The position numbers and the translations under genes were made by a program. A stretch of DNA of 64,000 nt from contig SSNP01000041.1 of the NCBI GenBank assembly GCA_006937955.1, forward strand, positions 401,599 to 465,598, in the 5' to 3' direction. Shown piece by piece: positions 1-9,728 of the stretch; the stretch's first letter is position 1, and every line of letters starts with the position of its first letter. Source of the stretch: Pachypanchax playfairii. Lineage: Eukaryota > Chordata > Actinopteri > Cyprinodontiformes > Aplocheilidae. Below the pieces are notes generated by a model, which searched no databases, was not told where the DNA came from, and worked only from the letters and a program-made list of their open reading frames with translations.

Positions 1-288
1 TAAAACGCGTTCATTAAGCTCAAAGATCTGTTTCTGGATCGGACTGTAGGAGTGCACATTTCAAGAAAAATAAATTCGTATCATCATCATCTTCATGTTA
101 GAATGCTACACCATATTCTCAGTCACCGGTTGATTTAAATCTCTTAGCAGATTTAGTCCACAGATTTCTGGGTAAAAAAGAGGAGGTTAGGAAAACCAGG
201 GAGGGGGCGGAGCTTCCATGTAGAAGCTGTGAGTTCACCAGACGTTTGTGATACAGGAGAGGAAGAGCAGCAGCAAAGAGCAACATCA
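1..288 (-). other. Sequence downstream of the TBC1D22A-like stop codon (likely 3' UTR)
   Basis: On the minus strand this lies directly after the TGA at 289-291 and should be the start of the 3' UTR. I see no AATAAA on the minus strand here, so the transcript probably continues past base 1. Nothing else recognisable. Confidence 0.5.
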
Positions 289-417
289 TCATCTCTTGTA
301 GTGGTTGGGTGCATCAGCGAACGCAAACTTCAACCTGTAAGCTTCAGCCAGCAGCACGCTCACTTCTTCGTTGCCCCAGTGCATGGTGGGAAGGTTCTGT
401 AGGAGGATCATCAGGCC
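289..417 (-). CDS. tbc1d22a: TBC1 domain family member 22A-like, last coding exon
   Basis: This exon encodes the final 42 residues and stop of a TBC-domain Rab GTPase-activating protein. It follows a CAG acceptor at 418-420 and opens in phase 0 with GLMILLQNLP, then HWGNEEVSVLLAEAYRLK and the terminus FADAPNHYKR before TGA. This is the conserved end of the TBC1D22 family. The FAFADAPNHYK ending is closer to what I know of TBC1D22A than to the YMFADAPNHYRR ending of TBC1D22B. In vertebrates TBC1D22A and B are Golgi-associated and bind ACBD3 (known from the family). Reading frame and splice site agree with the preceding exon at 20914-21009, which ends in DFQ. Family assignment is firm; paralogue choice is an inference. 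Confidence 0.9.
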   Translation of the reverse strand, partial: GLMILLQNLPTMHWGNEEVSVLLAEAYRLKFAFADAPNHYKR

Positions 418-1247
418 CTGATATGAAAGAGAGCAAATGTTTAGCAGGCAAAGAAAATGGAAAAGAGACAGAGGGGTATAAAAATATAACGCCATTCTGA
501 GAGATGAATAGAAGCAAAGATGAATCTGCAACTGATCAATAATAAAAGAGGGTAAAGAAGGACAGAATGAAAGAAAATTCAAATTAAATTCAGCAGCTAC
601 TTAATTTTAACACAGTGGAGTGTCACATTTAGAACAAACAGACTTTTTTCAAACTCTGCAGCAAAGACTTCATATTTAAGTATTTTTAAACAAAGAACCA
701 GTTTTGACCTTCCTTTATTAAACTGCCGTATTTTTATTACAAATACAGAAAGGTTTTGCGTAGTTTCACCCACTGACACAAAATAAAAGTGAACAAGGTT
801 TGTTTTGTGAAGCCCCTTTCACTGTGTGTCAGGATGCAGGTACGTCTGTCACCAAGATGAAAGTTTTGTACATGCACAAAACCACCTATCGGTTTTGGGC
901 CTGTTGTTTCCTTAATTAATGACTGAAGTCCTGCCAAGATCCTTCAAAGATGATCAAGAATCTTAAGGCAGTATCTCACATTGTCAAGGCAAAATAGTCT
1001 TGACAAAAAATTAAAAAGGTTTTCAGATGCCCAGAATGAAATTATGACTACTTTCAAAGAAAATTGGTCCTGCAAATTTTTTAACATATTGCAAAATTCC
1101 CAGAACCCCAAAAACAGACCCTGCAAGTTATGCAAGGAGATTGAGAACCCTTGCAAAGATTTAGAGGTAATTTGTAAACTTCTCCTTGAATGCCAACAGT
1201 CACAGCCAGATTCAAGCTTTCATTAACAATGCTGGTAAGTTCTAGTC

Positions 1248-1455
1248 CAGGGGTGGGTAACTCCTGGCCATTAGGGCCACTATCCTGCATGTTTCAGAGG
1301 TTTCCATGCTTCAGTACGCCTTCAAATCTTCAGCGTGTCATAAAGTCCTGCAGAAGGCTGTTATGACCTGTTCATCTGAATCAGGTGTGTTGAAGCAGAG
1401 AAGCATCTAAAACATGCAGGACGGTGGCCCTCGAGGCCTGGAGTTTACAACCCTG
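1248..1455. mobile_element. hAT-type palindromic MITE (208 bp)
   Basis: The element starts CAGGGGTGGGTAACTCC and ends with the near-complement GGAGTTTACAACCCTG. The body is nearly self-complementary: a segment reading CCTGCATGTTTCAGAGG in the left half is matched inverted by AAAACATGCAGGACGGTGGC in the right half. Flanks TTCTAGTC (1240-1247) and TTCTAGAC (1456-1463) agree at 7 of 8 bases, the target-duplication length typical of hAT elements. It has no coding capacity. The sequence matches my memory of a very abundant short non-autonomous element in fish genomes. Confidence 0.8.
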
Positions 1456-2071
1456 TTCTAGACTGACCAGGACAAATGTGACATGAGCTGGGTTTGGAGC
1501 TCAGAACTCAATTTACTCATCTTCATCCCTGCAATCTCAAGCAAGTAAAACAAAAAGAAGTTCCTCGACCTCGTTTGTGTTAGCATCGTAGAACTGAGCT
1601 GATTATGAGCCATAAGGGTGAAGTGACTCAAACAAAGTAAGAAGCTGTAATGTTTTATTCATCCATTAACTTTCTTTTCAGTTTATGTGAAGAACTTTTT
1701 GAACCTTTGGCCTGAACATCTAGTGAGAGCTTTTGGTATGTTAAAGTGTGATCAACATAGAATGAGGTAACATTTCTTTTTTGTTTCAGCTGTAATTAAC
1801 TCAGTCAAAGTAGTTTATTTACAGCTGTGAGACAAAGAACTAAAACAAAAAGGTCAAAGGGAAAAAGTCAGGAAAGCAAGAATAAAGTGTCAAGTACAAT
1901 TTAGAGAAGCTCGAGTCTTTCCTCAGTTTCCTGTTCAGTACGTTACTTGGCAAGTTAGGAGATAGACAACAACAACACACACCGCCACACACACAAGCAC
2001 GACTTCAATCTAGCCAGCTAATGCCTCTCTCAAAGGGGAATGAGGCTGGTTAGCAGTAAGACAGATTGAAA

Positions 2072-2109
2072 GTGTGTGTGTGTGTGTGTGTGTGTGCGTG
2101 TGTGTGTGT
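2072..2109. repeat. TG/CA dinucleotide microsatellite
   Basis: A run of GT units of about 38 bp with a single C interruption (GTGCGTG). It explains the Cys/Val- and Thr/His-repeat ORFs in this stretch, which are not genes. Confidence 0.95.
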
Positions 2110-3828
2110 AAGGGCATGCTGTGGATCAGTGTCCCAGAAGCTCTCATCATCAAGGCTGAAATCATTGCCGTGACAACAGGGTTTACATCCAATCACAGTG
2201 TTGATAATCACACCAAAAGACAAATCCCGCTGGGACTTTGGTGTCTGCACTCATCCGACTCCAAACGCTTTGCTGCTGTCTGAAAAGATGCCACCCTCTT
2301 ACAAACAGCTTCACTTTTTTTTATCTATGCAGGTTAAAATATTTAAACCCAGTTTAGATTTAAACTCTTGTTTTATGACTGAGCCAGCGTGAGTTTACAT
2401 TTTCATGCACGATCCTCAAACATCTCTTTCATCAACTGCTGAGAAAGTCAAACATCCCCCAAATCCCGAAGCAGGTATTTTTATATTACGGCGAGGCACG
2501 TTGCATTAGTTTACCCTCCTACCTATTAAACTAAAGGTGTTTGGCTCCTATTAATTTTTTCCTTCCGCGCTCAGTTTTAATGAGCCAGTGAGACGACCTC
2601 GGTGACACTTCAACAAAAAAGAATTTGTATTCCGCTTCGGGGTGGAAAAGTACACGTTGTCTTCAACTAATTAAACTCAAAACTGCTATCGAAGCCACAT
2701 TTCACACGTCAGACTCTGCCTTCGCTCCTGTCTTTTGAATAAATTATAAGTGATTTTTGACTTTATTCTAAGGTTTGTTATTTTTCCAAGTTCAGCAAAG
2801 AGAGTAGTTGTAAGTACTTTATTGACTGATTTTTTTATGAGCCTAAGGCCTTTAAAATGCGTTAAAACGCTGCTGGAGTGGTTAAAAAATTCAGGGTGTG
2901 AGAGCGTGCTGATAAAAATGCTAACAAATTCAGCCTCCAGTGTCTTCAAACATAAAACTGGATTTTTCATTTTACCATTAGAAGATCCAATCCCTTATTA
3001 ATTCTACAAGTTAAAAAAAATATAATTGTTGCTCCTCAGAGAAAAAAGCCACGCACCTCGACTTCGAGAGACTGACCGCGTGACGTCCCTCTCGAGTTCA
3101 GAAAGTCGAAGGCCTCTTAAGTGCTCCGGCTCTGGGGAGAACGGAGGGAGAACGCAGCCTGATCAAAATTCAGCTCTACTTTTTTCTCATCTGTATTCAG
3201 CGGAGCAGCACCGTCAACACTCCCTTTTCATCACTCACCCTCTCGCGTACATTTGAAATCCACTGCATTTGCTCACAGACTTTGAGCAGGAGTGGCTCAG
3301 CATGTTGTGGGCTTCGTATTATTTTGTTTTAGCAAGTGTGAAAACAGCCACGTGCCTAAAATGAACTAATTAAATCCCATTAGAACATTTGAGCAGCAGA
3401 AGCCCTGCTGAATATCTCGAAGGTGCTTTTTAAACTGAGCATAATTCATTGGTAAGTGGTTAATTTACCCGAACAATAAAAGGGAACAGGTTAAGGATAA
3501 AATTATTTTAAAGAGAAGGGGGCAAAAAACAGCCTTTAGAGAATTATTACAGCAATTAATTACACTAAATTGTGTGAACATGTGTTGAGGAAGTAGCGCG
3601 TGCATCGCTTCTGTGGTCCTGTATGCCTGGGGCTAGACATCATGATACTCACCTACTTTACTTCACTGCCCCAGGCTTTTATAGTGAAAGAAAACCTCCT
3701 ATGGAACATTACTGTATACTGTCTACAAGTGAGAGTCAGTGGAAGGAATAACAACAATTAACACTTTACCTTAAGCAGATAAATCTTTAAATATCCTGAG
3801 CTTGTTCTCACTAGGTACTACTAATCCA

Positions 3829-4167
3829 GAAGGGGCCAGAGACCAAAACAGATTACAGCCGTCTTAAAACAACGTGAATTTCAAATTGTGTCAGAGATTT
3901 ACGTGAATGCTATTTTATAAACATTTAAACTGTTATCACTTTCACATTACAGGATTATTCTGAAAGAAAAATGATTGTATTCAAGTTGGAAATGCCTCAT
4001 GCTGAAAACGAAGCACTGAAACTTATTTCTGCTCCAAACAATCACAGAATTGTTAATAAATAACTTTATGTCAAGGTTTATGAAATACTGATCGAATGGA
4101 AAACCAGCATCTTTGAGGCTGAAGTTGTTTTAGGATGACAGTAACCCACTTTGGTCTGGCCCCTTTC
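3829..4167. repeat. Inverted repeat, arms about 45 bp, unassigned (possible MITE)
   Basis: The left arm (3829-3873), beginning GAAGGGGCCAGAGACCAAAA and ending TTAAAACAAC, is matched in inverse orientation by the right arm (4124-4167), GTTGTTTTAGGATGACAG ... TTTGGTCTGGCCCCTTTC. By eye the arms agree at roughly 80%, with a 2-base GA difference in the middle. The 250-bp interior is AT-rich with no ORF. Similarity may continue outward through GTTCTCACT at 3804. I could not define termini or a target duplication, so family is unknown. Confidence 0.5.
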
Positions 4168-4923
4168 AGGGCTGTTAGCTCATCTACTCAGTCAGAACTA
4201 ATCTATAGTTCTTCCAAATGATGTCATTCAAAGCGCCGTCTGAAACAGGTTTGGCTTTATTATTCATAAACATTTAACAGAAACTCACTTCTGAGGATCT
4301 GAACTATTGCTTTCATGTTACAAGAGGGTCAGTTGGTGCATTTAGTCTTTGGCACATTTTGTATTACCAAAGAGAAAATAAATTCCTGATGGCAGACACT
4401 GAGTCACAATCTACCAACATCTTCACAGCAGAAAAAAAAACTTGAGAGAAAACCTGTCAAATACCCAAGAATTGTGGCTGTCATAAATGATGAGTTGGAA
4501 AACACAAAAACCTGAAATATGCTGTCAAAAAAGTATTATATACTTCCAAGAGTCCATCTCATCCCATACTGGACTATAGACAGTGACAGGTATATAAAAG
4601 AAAAAAAAAGGCTTTATTTAAAGCCTTGTGTGACTGAAAAATCTATTTTCAGCATTTCCATTTACTTTGGACGTATAACTGCCACTGTGTGAAATTATAT
4701 TGTTTAATAAAAGAAGGCTCTTCAATGGAGAGTCATTGAAGTCTGAATTAAATAAGCTCATGAATACATGGTTATATACTGGCATGAAAAAAAAACAATA
4801 AATGATGACAGTTATAAAGATGCCTAAAAAATATAAAACTGAAAATAAAGAATAACATAAAACTAGAAAGTTCCTGAAGAAAGTTTGAGGGGCCCGTTAC
4901 TGTGTACATGAGTGAGAAACCCT

Positions 4924-5384
4924 CTGGATTGTCTGTCTCTCCTCCTGGATCCTTCCACGCCTGCCCTGGTCCTCGCCGTAGCTCTGTCCACCCTCCTGCA
5001 ACATCATCATCAGTCGTTGTCACTCTGGATTACTCTCGTCATCATCATCGCCATCACTACCACCGTCATCAGACACACCACCACTGCTGTTTCCCGCAAT
5101 CCTCCTCCAGGCTTCTCTCCGTCTACCGTTTCCGTAAGTCTGTGGGCACATTCCCAGCACTGGTTATCATCAACCCAGAAACCTGTTCTCTCCTACATCG
5201 CTAGAGCGCCTCCTGAAGTTCCCAGATCCTGTGCCTGTGATCTTGTTACAAAAGATCATTTATAGACTGTTAAACTTCTGGTTCTCTGTACCATCCCACC
5301 TCTGTAATCTTTTACTTACCTCTCATCCTGTGTTGGTCTGAAGTCTGGGTACGGTTTGGAGTTCACCACAACCACAACATGACA
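4924..5384 (+). repeat. Truncated 5' LTR of the gypsy element
   Basis: It aligns with 9243-9728 of the 3' LTR, from CTGGATTGTCTGTCTCTCC to the shared end ACATGACA. About the first 405 bases of the LTR are absent here. By eye there are about a dozen substitutions plus indels of roughly 3, 7, 12 and 4 bases. One indel removes the AATAAA seen in the 3' copy. The gag ATG at 5401 follows after only 16 bases; I see no convincing tRNA primer-binding site in that gap. Confidence 0.88.
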
Positions 5385-5400
5385 GAAAAAAACTGGCCAA

Positions 5401-5830
5401 ATGAACTCCACCACCCAGCTTCAGACTGCACTCTCACAACAGGGAATGCTGCTAGGACAACACGAGTCATGTCCGGCAATCTCCGACGCCTCAGCGAGCA
5501 GGTATCCGAAGTTGCCGCCAGCGCGCTTCCACCAACCAGGTCAGATCCTGGTAGATAGCTACAAGGCTGGATAACCGGACTCAGGACCGTCACCGTGCCC
5601 GGGACAGCTTGCCCTCCGCTCCGGAGGCAGGGCCTGTAACTCCTCCTCCTCCTCCTTGGGCTCCTCTGGAGCACACCACATCCCCAGAGCCCATGGAGAT
5701 CTGTCGAGCCCGTCTGACAGTGCAGGAACGACAGTGCCGTTCGGCCGCCGGTCTGTGTTTGTATTGCGCGTCACCGACACAACTGGTGCACGCATGCCCG
5801 TTAAAGCCAAAAGAGAGAGCCCGTCAGTAG
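5401..5830 (+). pseudogene. gag: gag remnant of the gypsy element (capsid deleted)
   Basis: An ATG at 5401 opens with MNSTTQLQTALSQQG, a plausible gag start. The frame breaks near 5470. A second piece in another frame (about 5565-5830) begins LDNRTQDRHRARDSL, passes a proline tract and EPMEICRARL, and ends at a TAG after KPKERARQ. It carries a CCHC-like knuckle, CLYCASPTQLVHAC, in which the expected His position is Gln, so zinc binding is doubtful. The whole capsid region between the two pieces is missing, given the usual gag length in this family. Non-functional. Confidence 0.75.
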
Positions 5831-6835
5831 AGGTGGGGGTTCTGACGGGCGATCCTCATAGCAAACTCCGCCTAACCTTAGCAGCAGCAGTTCACAAACC
5901 TCATCATGATCCCATTCCCTGTGGTGTATTTATTGACAGCGGTTCTGAACAAAACTTTATGCACCCCAATTTGGCTAAAGAGTGCCAGTTACAACTCACT
6001 CATTTAGATCCACCCCTTTGGGTTTCCGCATTAGATGGTCACAAATTATCCACTATCAATTTCATCACCGAACCTGTGTGGCTGACTGTATCCGGCAACC
6101 ACACAGAAAAGATCCAGTTTTATGTTTTTTCTTCCCACAAGTCACCCATAGTGCTCGGTTACCCTTGGCTTAATTTACACAACCGCCAGTTTGATTGGAC
6201 TAATCATCAGATCATGGCCTGGAGTGAGTTCTGTCACAAAACTTGCCTTCAGTCAGAACTGACAGTCAGTGCCTCTAGTCAATACTCCCCCGGGAAACCA
6301 CCCGACCTATCCAAGGTTCCGCCGTGTTATCACAACTTAGGTCGGGTCTTTAGTAAAGATAATGCTCTCTCTCTGCCTCCTCACAGGCCTTACGACTGCT
6401 GCATAGACCTTCTGCCGGGTGCCCCGCTGCCAGGTGGCAGACTGTTTAGCCTCTCTCGCTCTGAGAGAGAGGCCATGGAGGAATACATAAACGAGTCACT
6501 GAAAGCTGGAATCATCCGCCCATCATCTTCTCCACTGGGAGCTGGATTCTTCTTTGTTGAAAAGAAAGATAAGACTCTGAGACCATGCATAGACTATCGA
6601 GGCCTAAACAACATCACCATTAAAAATAAATATTCTCTCCCTGTCTTGACATCTGCTCTGGAACCCGTACAGAAGGCAACTCTGTTCACGAAACTTGATC
6701 TCCGCAACGCTTACCACTTGGTCCGCATCCGTGAAGGAGATGAATGGAAAACTGCCTTTAAGACCCACATTGGGCATTATGAATACTTAGTCATGCCTTT
6801 CGGGCTGACCAATGCCCCAGCTGTGTTTCAGAACT
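5831..6835 (+). pseudogene. pol: pol part 1: aspartic protease and N-terminal reverse transcriptase
   Basis: This is the open part of a 413-codon frame whose first ATG at 5656 lies in the gag overlap and is not a credible start. The protease domain shows GVFIDSGSEQNF, with the D-S-G catalytic motif, and later IVLGYPWLNLHN. Reverse transcriptase follows with GIIRPSSSPLGAGFFFVEKKD, RPCIDYRGLNNITIKNKY, FTKLDLRNAYHLVRI (first catalytic Asp) and MPFGLTNAPAVFQN. After FQN the frame is lost near 6835, and the polymerase continues in another frame. Product if intact: Pol polyprotein. Confidence 0.9.
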
Positions 6836-7700
6836 TAATGATGTACTGCAAGATTTCCTGCATAAGTTTGTGTTTGTCTACTTGGATGACATTTTGATTT
6901 TTTCCTCTGACCCAGCTCAACATCAGCACCACGTCCGCCAGGTCCTCCAGAGACTGTTGGAAAACCGCCTATTTGTGAAGGCCGAGAAATGTGAGTTCCA
7001 CCAACCATCTGTCACATTTCTCGGCTTTATCCTTGAGGGAGGTTGCGTCAGACCGGATCCCGTTAAGACCCGAGCGGTGGAAAAATGGCCTACTCCCACC
7101 TCACGGAAAGAACTACAGCGGTTTCTGGGTTTTGCAAATTTCTACCGTCGCTTCATTAAAGGGTTTAGCACCATTGCTGCACCTCTCACCGCATTAACCT
7201 CCACTAAACTCTCTTTTCAGTGGAGTCAGGCGGCGGATGACGCCTTCCACGAGCTACAGCGACGGTTCACCCAGGCACCGGTGCTCGCTCACCCCGACAC
7301 CAACCTCCAGTTCGTCATGGAAGTCGACGCCTCGGATGTTGGGGTGGGCGCGGTCCTGTCCCAGCAAACAGGACCTGACGGTAAGATGCACCCCTGTGCA
7401 TTCTTTTCCAAATGGTTCACCCCCACATAGAAGAATTATGACATTGGTGACAGAGAGCTCCTAGCCATAAAACTCGCCCTGGAGGAGTGGCGGCACTGGC
7501 TGGAGGGAGCTGCGCACCCAGTTCTAGTGTGGACTGACCACAAAAACCTGGAGTACATTCAAGCTGCTAAGAGACTTAATCCCAGACAGTTCCGTTGGTC
7601 CCTGTTCTTTTCCAGGTTCAATCTCAACATTTCGTATCGTCCAGGTTCCAAGAATACCAAACTTGATGCCCTTTCACGCCTTCATCAAGCTGAACCTTCT
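6836..7700 (+). pseudogene. pol: pol part 2: C-terminal reverse transcriptase and RNase H
   Basis: The frame resumes with FVFVYLDDILIFSSD, containing the YLDD catalytic box. The RT connection follows: KCEFHQPSVTFLGFIL and KELQRFLGFANFYRRFIKG. RNase H shows VMEVDASDVGVGAVLSQ (first Asp), DRELLAIKLALEEWRHWLEG (Glu) and VLVWTDHKNLEYIQ (Asp), ending near YRPGSKNTKLDALSRL. A TAG at 7428-7430 interrupts the frame just before the Glu motif; a Tyr codon is usual at that place in the family. All active-site acids are present in the decayed frame. Confidence 0.9.
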
Positions 7701-8700
7701 CCAGACCAGTGTCACTCCATCCTGCCCTCCTCCTTTGTAGTCGCCTCTGTCACCTGGGAGATCAAAGCAGCCGTTCGTAATGCTCTCCTTAGCGAACCTG
7801 ACCCGGGGGGTGGACCGCCCAACCGGACTTATGTTCCCACCACCGTCAGGTCCAGAGTCATCCGCTGGGGCCACTCATCCCAGTTCGCCCTTCACCCCGG
7901 AGTCAGTCGAACCATCGGACTGCTCCGGCGGTACTTCTGGTGGCCGTCGCTCCACAAAGATGTCTGGGACTAAGTCACCGCCTGCTCCGACTGCAACTGC
8001 AATAAACCATCTCATCAACCTCCTGCCGGATTATTACAACCTCTGTCCATCCCCCACATCTCTGCAGCTACTGGTCTTTTCCCATTTGAAATCTGTCTCA
8101 TTTACCAGCCTTCTCTCCTCCCAGACACGCAACTTGAACCTGTCATCCTCTCAGTCACATCCCACATCCGCAACATCAAACGTATTTGGAACCACACACA
8201 AGCACTTAACCGCACAGCAGCTTAAAATAAAGCCACAGCTGATAAGTAGAGGATCCCTGCACCCACATACTCACCTGGTCAGCGTGTCTGGTTGTCCTCC
8301 CGAGACTTCCCTTTCAAATCAACCTCCCGTAAATTGGCTCCCCGTTTTCTAGGTCCTTACCCCACTGAGTCAGTCATCAGTCCCACCACAGTCCGGCTTA
8401 AGCTCCCGTCTCACTTTCGCATCCACTCCATGTTCCGTGTCTCCCAGCTTAAGCCCATCCACACCAGTCCTTTGTGTCCCCCTGAAGACCCTCCACCTCC
8501 TGCCTGTATCATAGATGGTCACCCTGCATACACAGTCCGCCGTATTGTGGGGGTTCGCCCTCGGGGCAGAGGTCATCAGTACCTGGTGGACTGGGAAGGT
8601 TATGGCCCCGAGGACCGCTCATGGGTCCCCAGATCATTTATACTCAACCCAGACCTCATTACAGACTTTGAAGCCTCCTCCGTCCCCTCCACCTCCAATC
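7701..8700 (+). pseudogene. pol: pol part 3: integrase remnant and chromodomain
   Basis: The zinc-binding HHCC region is recognisable (HSSQFALHPGVSRTIGLLRR ... CSDCNCNK), broken by TAA at 7971. Near 8060 the sequence jumps from LLQPLSIPHIS straight to ATGLFPFEIC, skipping the DDE catalytic core that normally separates them. TAA at 8223 and TAG at 8247 follow. The C-terminal part, RKLAPRFLGPYP to HSMFRVSQLKP, is the integrase C-terminal domain. YTVRRIVGVRPRGRGHQYLV then DWEGYGPEDRSWVPRSFI is a chromodomain of the chromovirus type. A Pro/Ser-rich tail runs into the LTR. Integration function is lost. Confidence 0.88.
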
Positions 8701-8828
8701 CTCCCACCTCCATCCCCTCCACCTTCAGTAGTCCCTCCTCTGTCCCCCCCCACCTCCTGTCCTTCCTCCTCCTCTGTCTCCGCAGGTTCCTCTGGGTCTT
8801 CGGTTCGGCCGCCAGGTGGCGTCCGTTT

Positions 8829-8837
8829 AGGGGGGGG
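8829..8837 (+). promoter_or_regulatory. Polypurine tract before the 3' LTR
   Basis: The run AGGGGGGG lies immediately before the LTR start TGTACTATCAGG, where plus-strand priming is expected in LTR retroelements. Confidence 0.7.
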
Positions 8838-9728
8838 TGTACTATCAGGTCTCAGCAGTTTGGTGAGTGGTGTGTTGTTATGTTTTGGAATCTCACCGTG
8901 TCATTGCAGGGTGTGACAGAGCAGCTGAGAAGAATCCTGCTGATCAGACGCAGGTGTGGTTCATTACCAAGCCCCGCCCTGGGTTAAAAGCCCTGGAGGA
9001 ACCAGAGACAGACGCCAGTTTGTTCCGCTATCTACGTGGTAACGTTTAGGCCTCTTGATTCAATGTGTGACAAATGTAGTTTGGATACTTACCTCAACCT
9101 TGTCCTCCTCCTCCTAGTCCGTCCTCACTGGATTTCTGCTCCAGTCCATGGGTGCCTTAATCTCCCACACTGGCCGTCTGCCGTGCCGCTCGGAGGACCC
9201 AGCTCCTGTCTCTGACGTGCGTCTCATGTCCGCTCCCATTCCTGGATTGTCTGTCTCTCCTCCTGGATCCTTCCATGCCTGCCCTGGTCCTCGCCGTAGC
9301 TCTGTCCACCCTCCTGCAACATCATCATCAGTCGTTGTCACTCTGGATTACTCTCGTCATCATCATCGCCATCACTACCACCGTCATCAGACACACAACC
9401 ACCACTGCTGTTTCCCGCAGTCCTCCTCCAGGCTTCTCTTCATCTACCACCTCCGTAAGTCTGTGAGCACATTCCCAGCACACCGTACTGGTCATCATCA
9501 ACCCAGAAACCGCATCACTAACTTGTTCTCTCCTCCATCGCTAGAGCGCCTCCTGAAGTTCCCAGATCCTGTGCCTGTGATCCTGTTACAAAAGATCATT
9601 TATAGACTGTTAAACTTCTGGTTCTCTGTACCATCCCACCTCTGTAATAAATCTTTTACCTACCTCTCATCCTGTGTTGGTCTGAAGTCTGGGTACGGTT
9701 TGGAGTTCACCACAACCGCAACATGACA
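8838..9728 (+). repeat. Complete 3' LTR of the gypsy element (891 bp)
   Basis: It begins TGTACTATCAGG after the polypurine tract and ends ACATGACA, so it has the usual TG...CA ends. A TATA-like TTAAAAG lies near 8984. AATAAA at 9646-9651 is a plausible poly(A) signal. The right half repeats at 4924-5384. The ORFs read through this region on both strands are chance frames. Confidence 0.88.
9646..9651 (+). terminator. AATAAA poly(A) signal in the 3' LTR
   Basis: AATAAA sits about 80 bases before the LTR end. The matching place in the 5' LTR (TCTGTAATCTTTTAC) has lost four bases and the hexamer. Confidence 0.6.

Larger units (their letters stand above)
4924..9728 (+). mobile_element. Defective Ty3/gypsy chromovirus-type LTR retrotransposon
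   Basis: The order is LTR fragment, gag remnant, protease, reverse transcriptase, RNase H, integrase zinc finger, C-terminal chromodomain, polypurine tract, LTR. This is the layout of a chromodomain-bearing Ty3/gypsy element, like the Sushi-type elements of fish. It lies antisense to the host gene, inside its last intron. The copy is dead: the 5' LTR is truncated, most of gag (capsid) and the integrase catalytic core are deleted, and pol carries one frameshift (about 6835) and in-frame stops at 7428, 7971, 8223 and 8247. Target duplications cannot be tested because the left end is missing. Confidence 0.93.

Noticed and set aside
3627..3678. Short hairpin GCCTGGGG / CCCCAGGC
   Set aside because: Only 8 bp arms with a long loop; expected by chance in a window of this size.
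4902..5265. 100- and 117-codon plus-strand ORFs
   Set aside because: They lie in the LTR fragment; the same His/Ser-rich frames recur in the 3' LTR at 9148-9726. LTR sequence, not genes.
5656..6897. 413-codon ORF taken as a protein starting at the ATG at 5656
   Set aside because: The first 60 or so codons overlap gag in another frame and do not look like protease; the last 14 codons after about 6850 are out of frame with reverse transcriptase. Treated as part of a broken pol.
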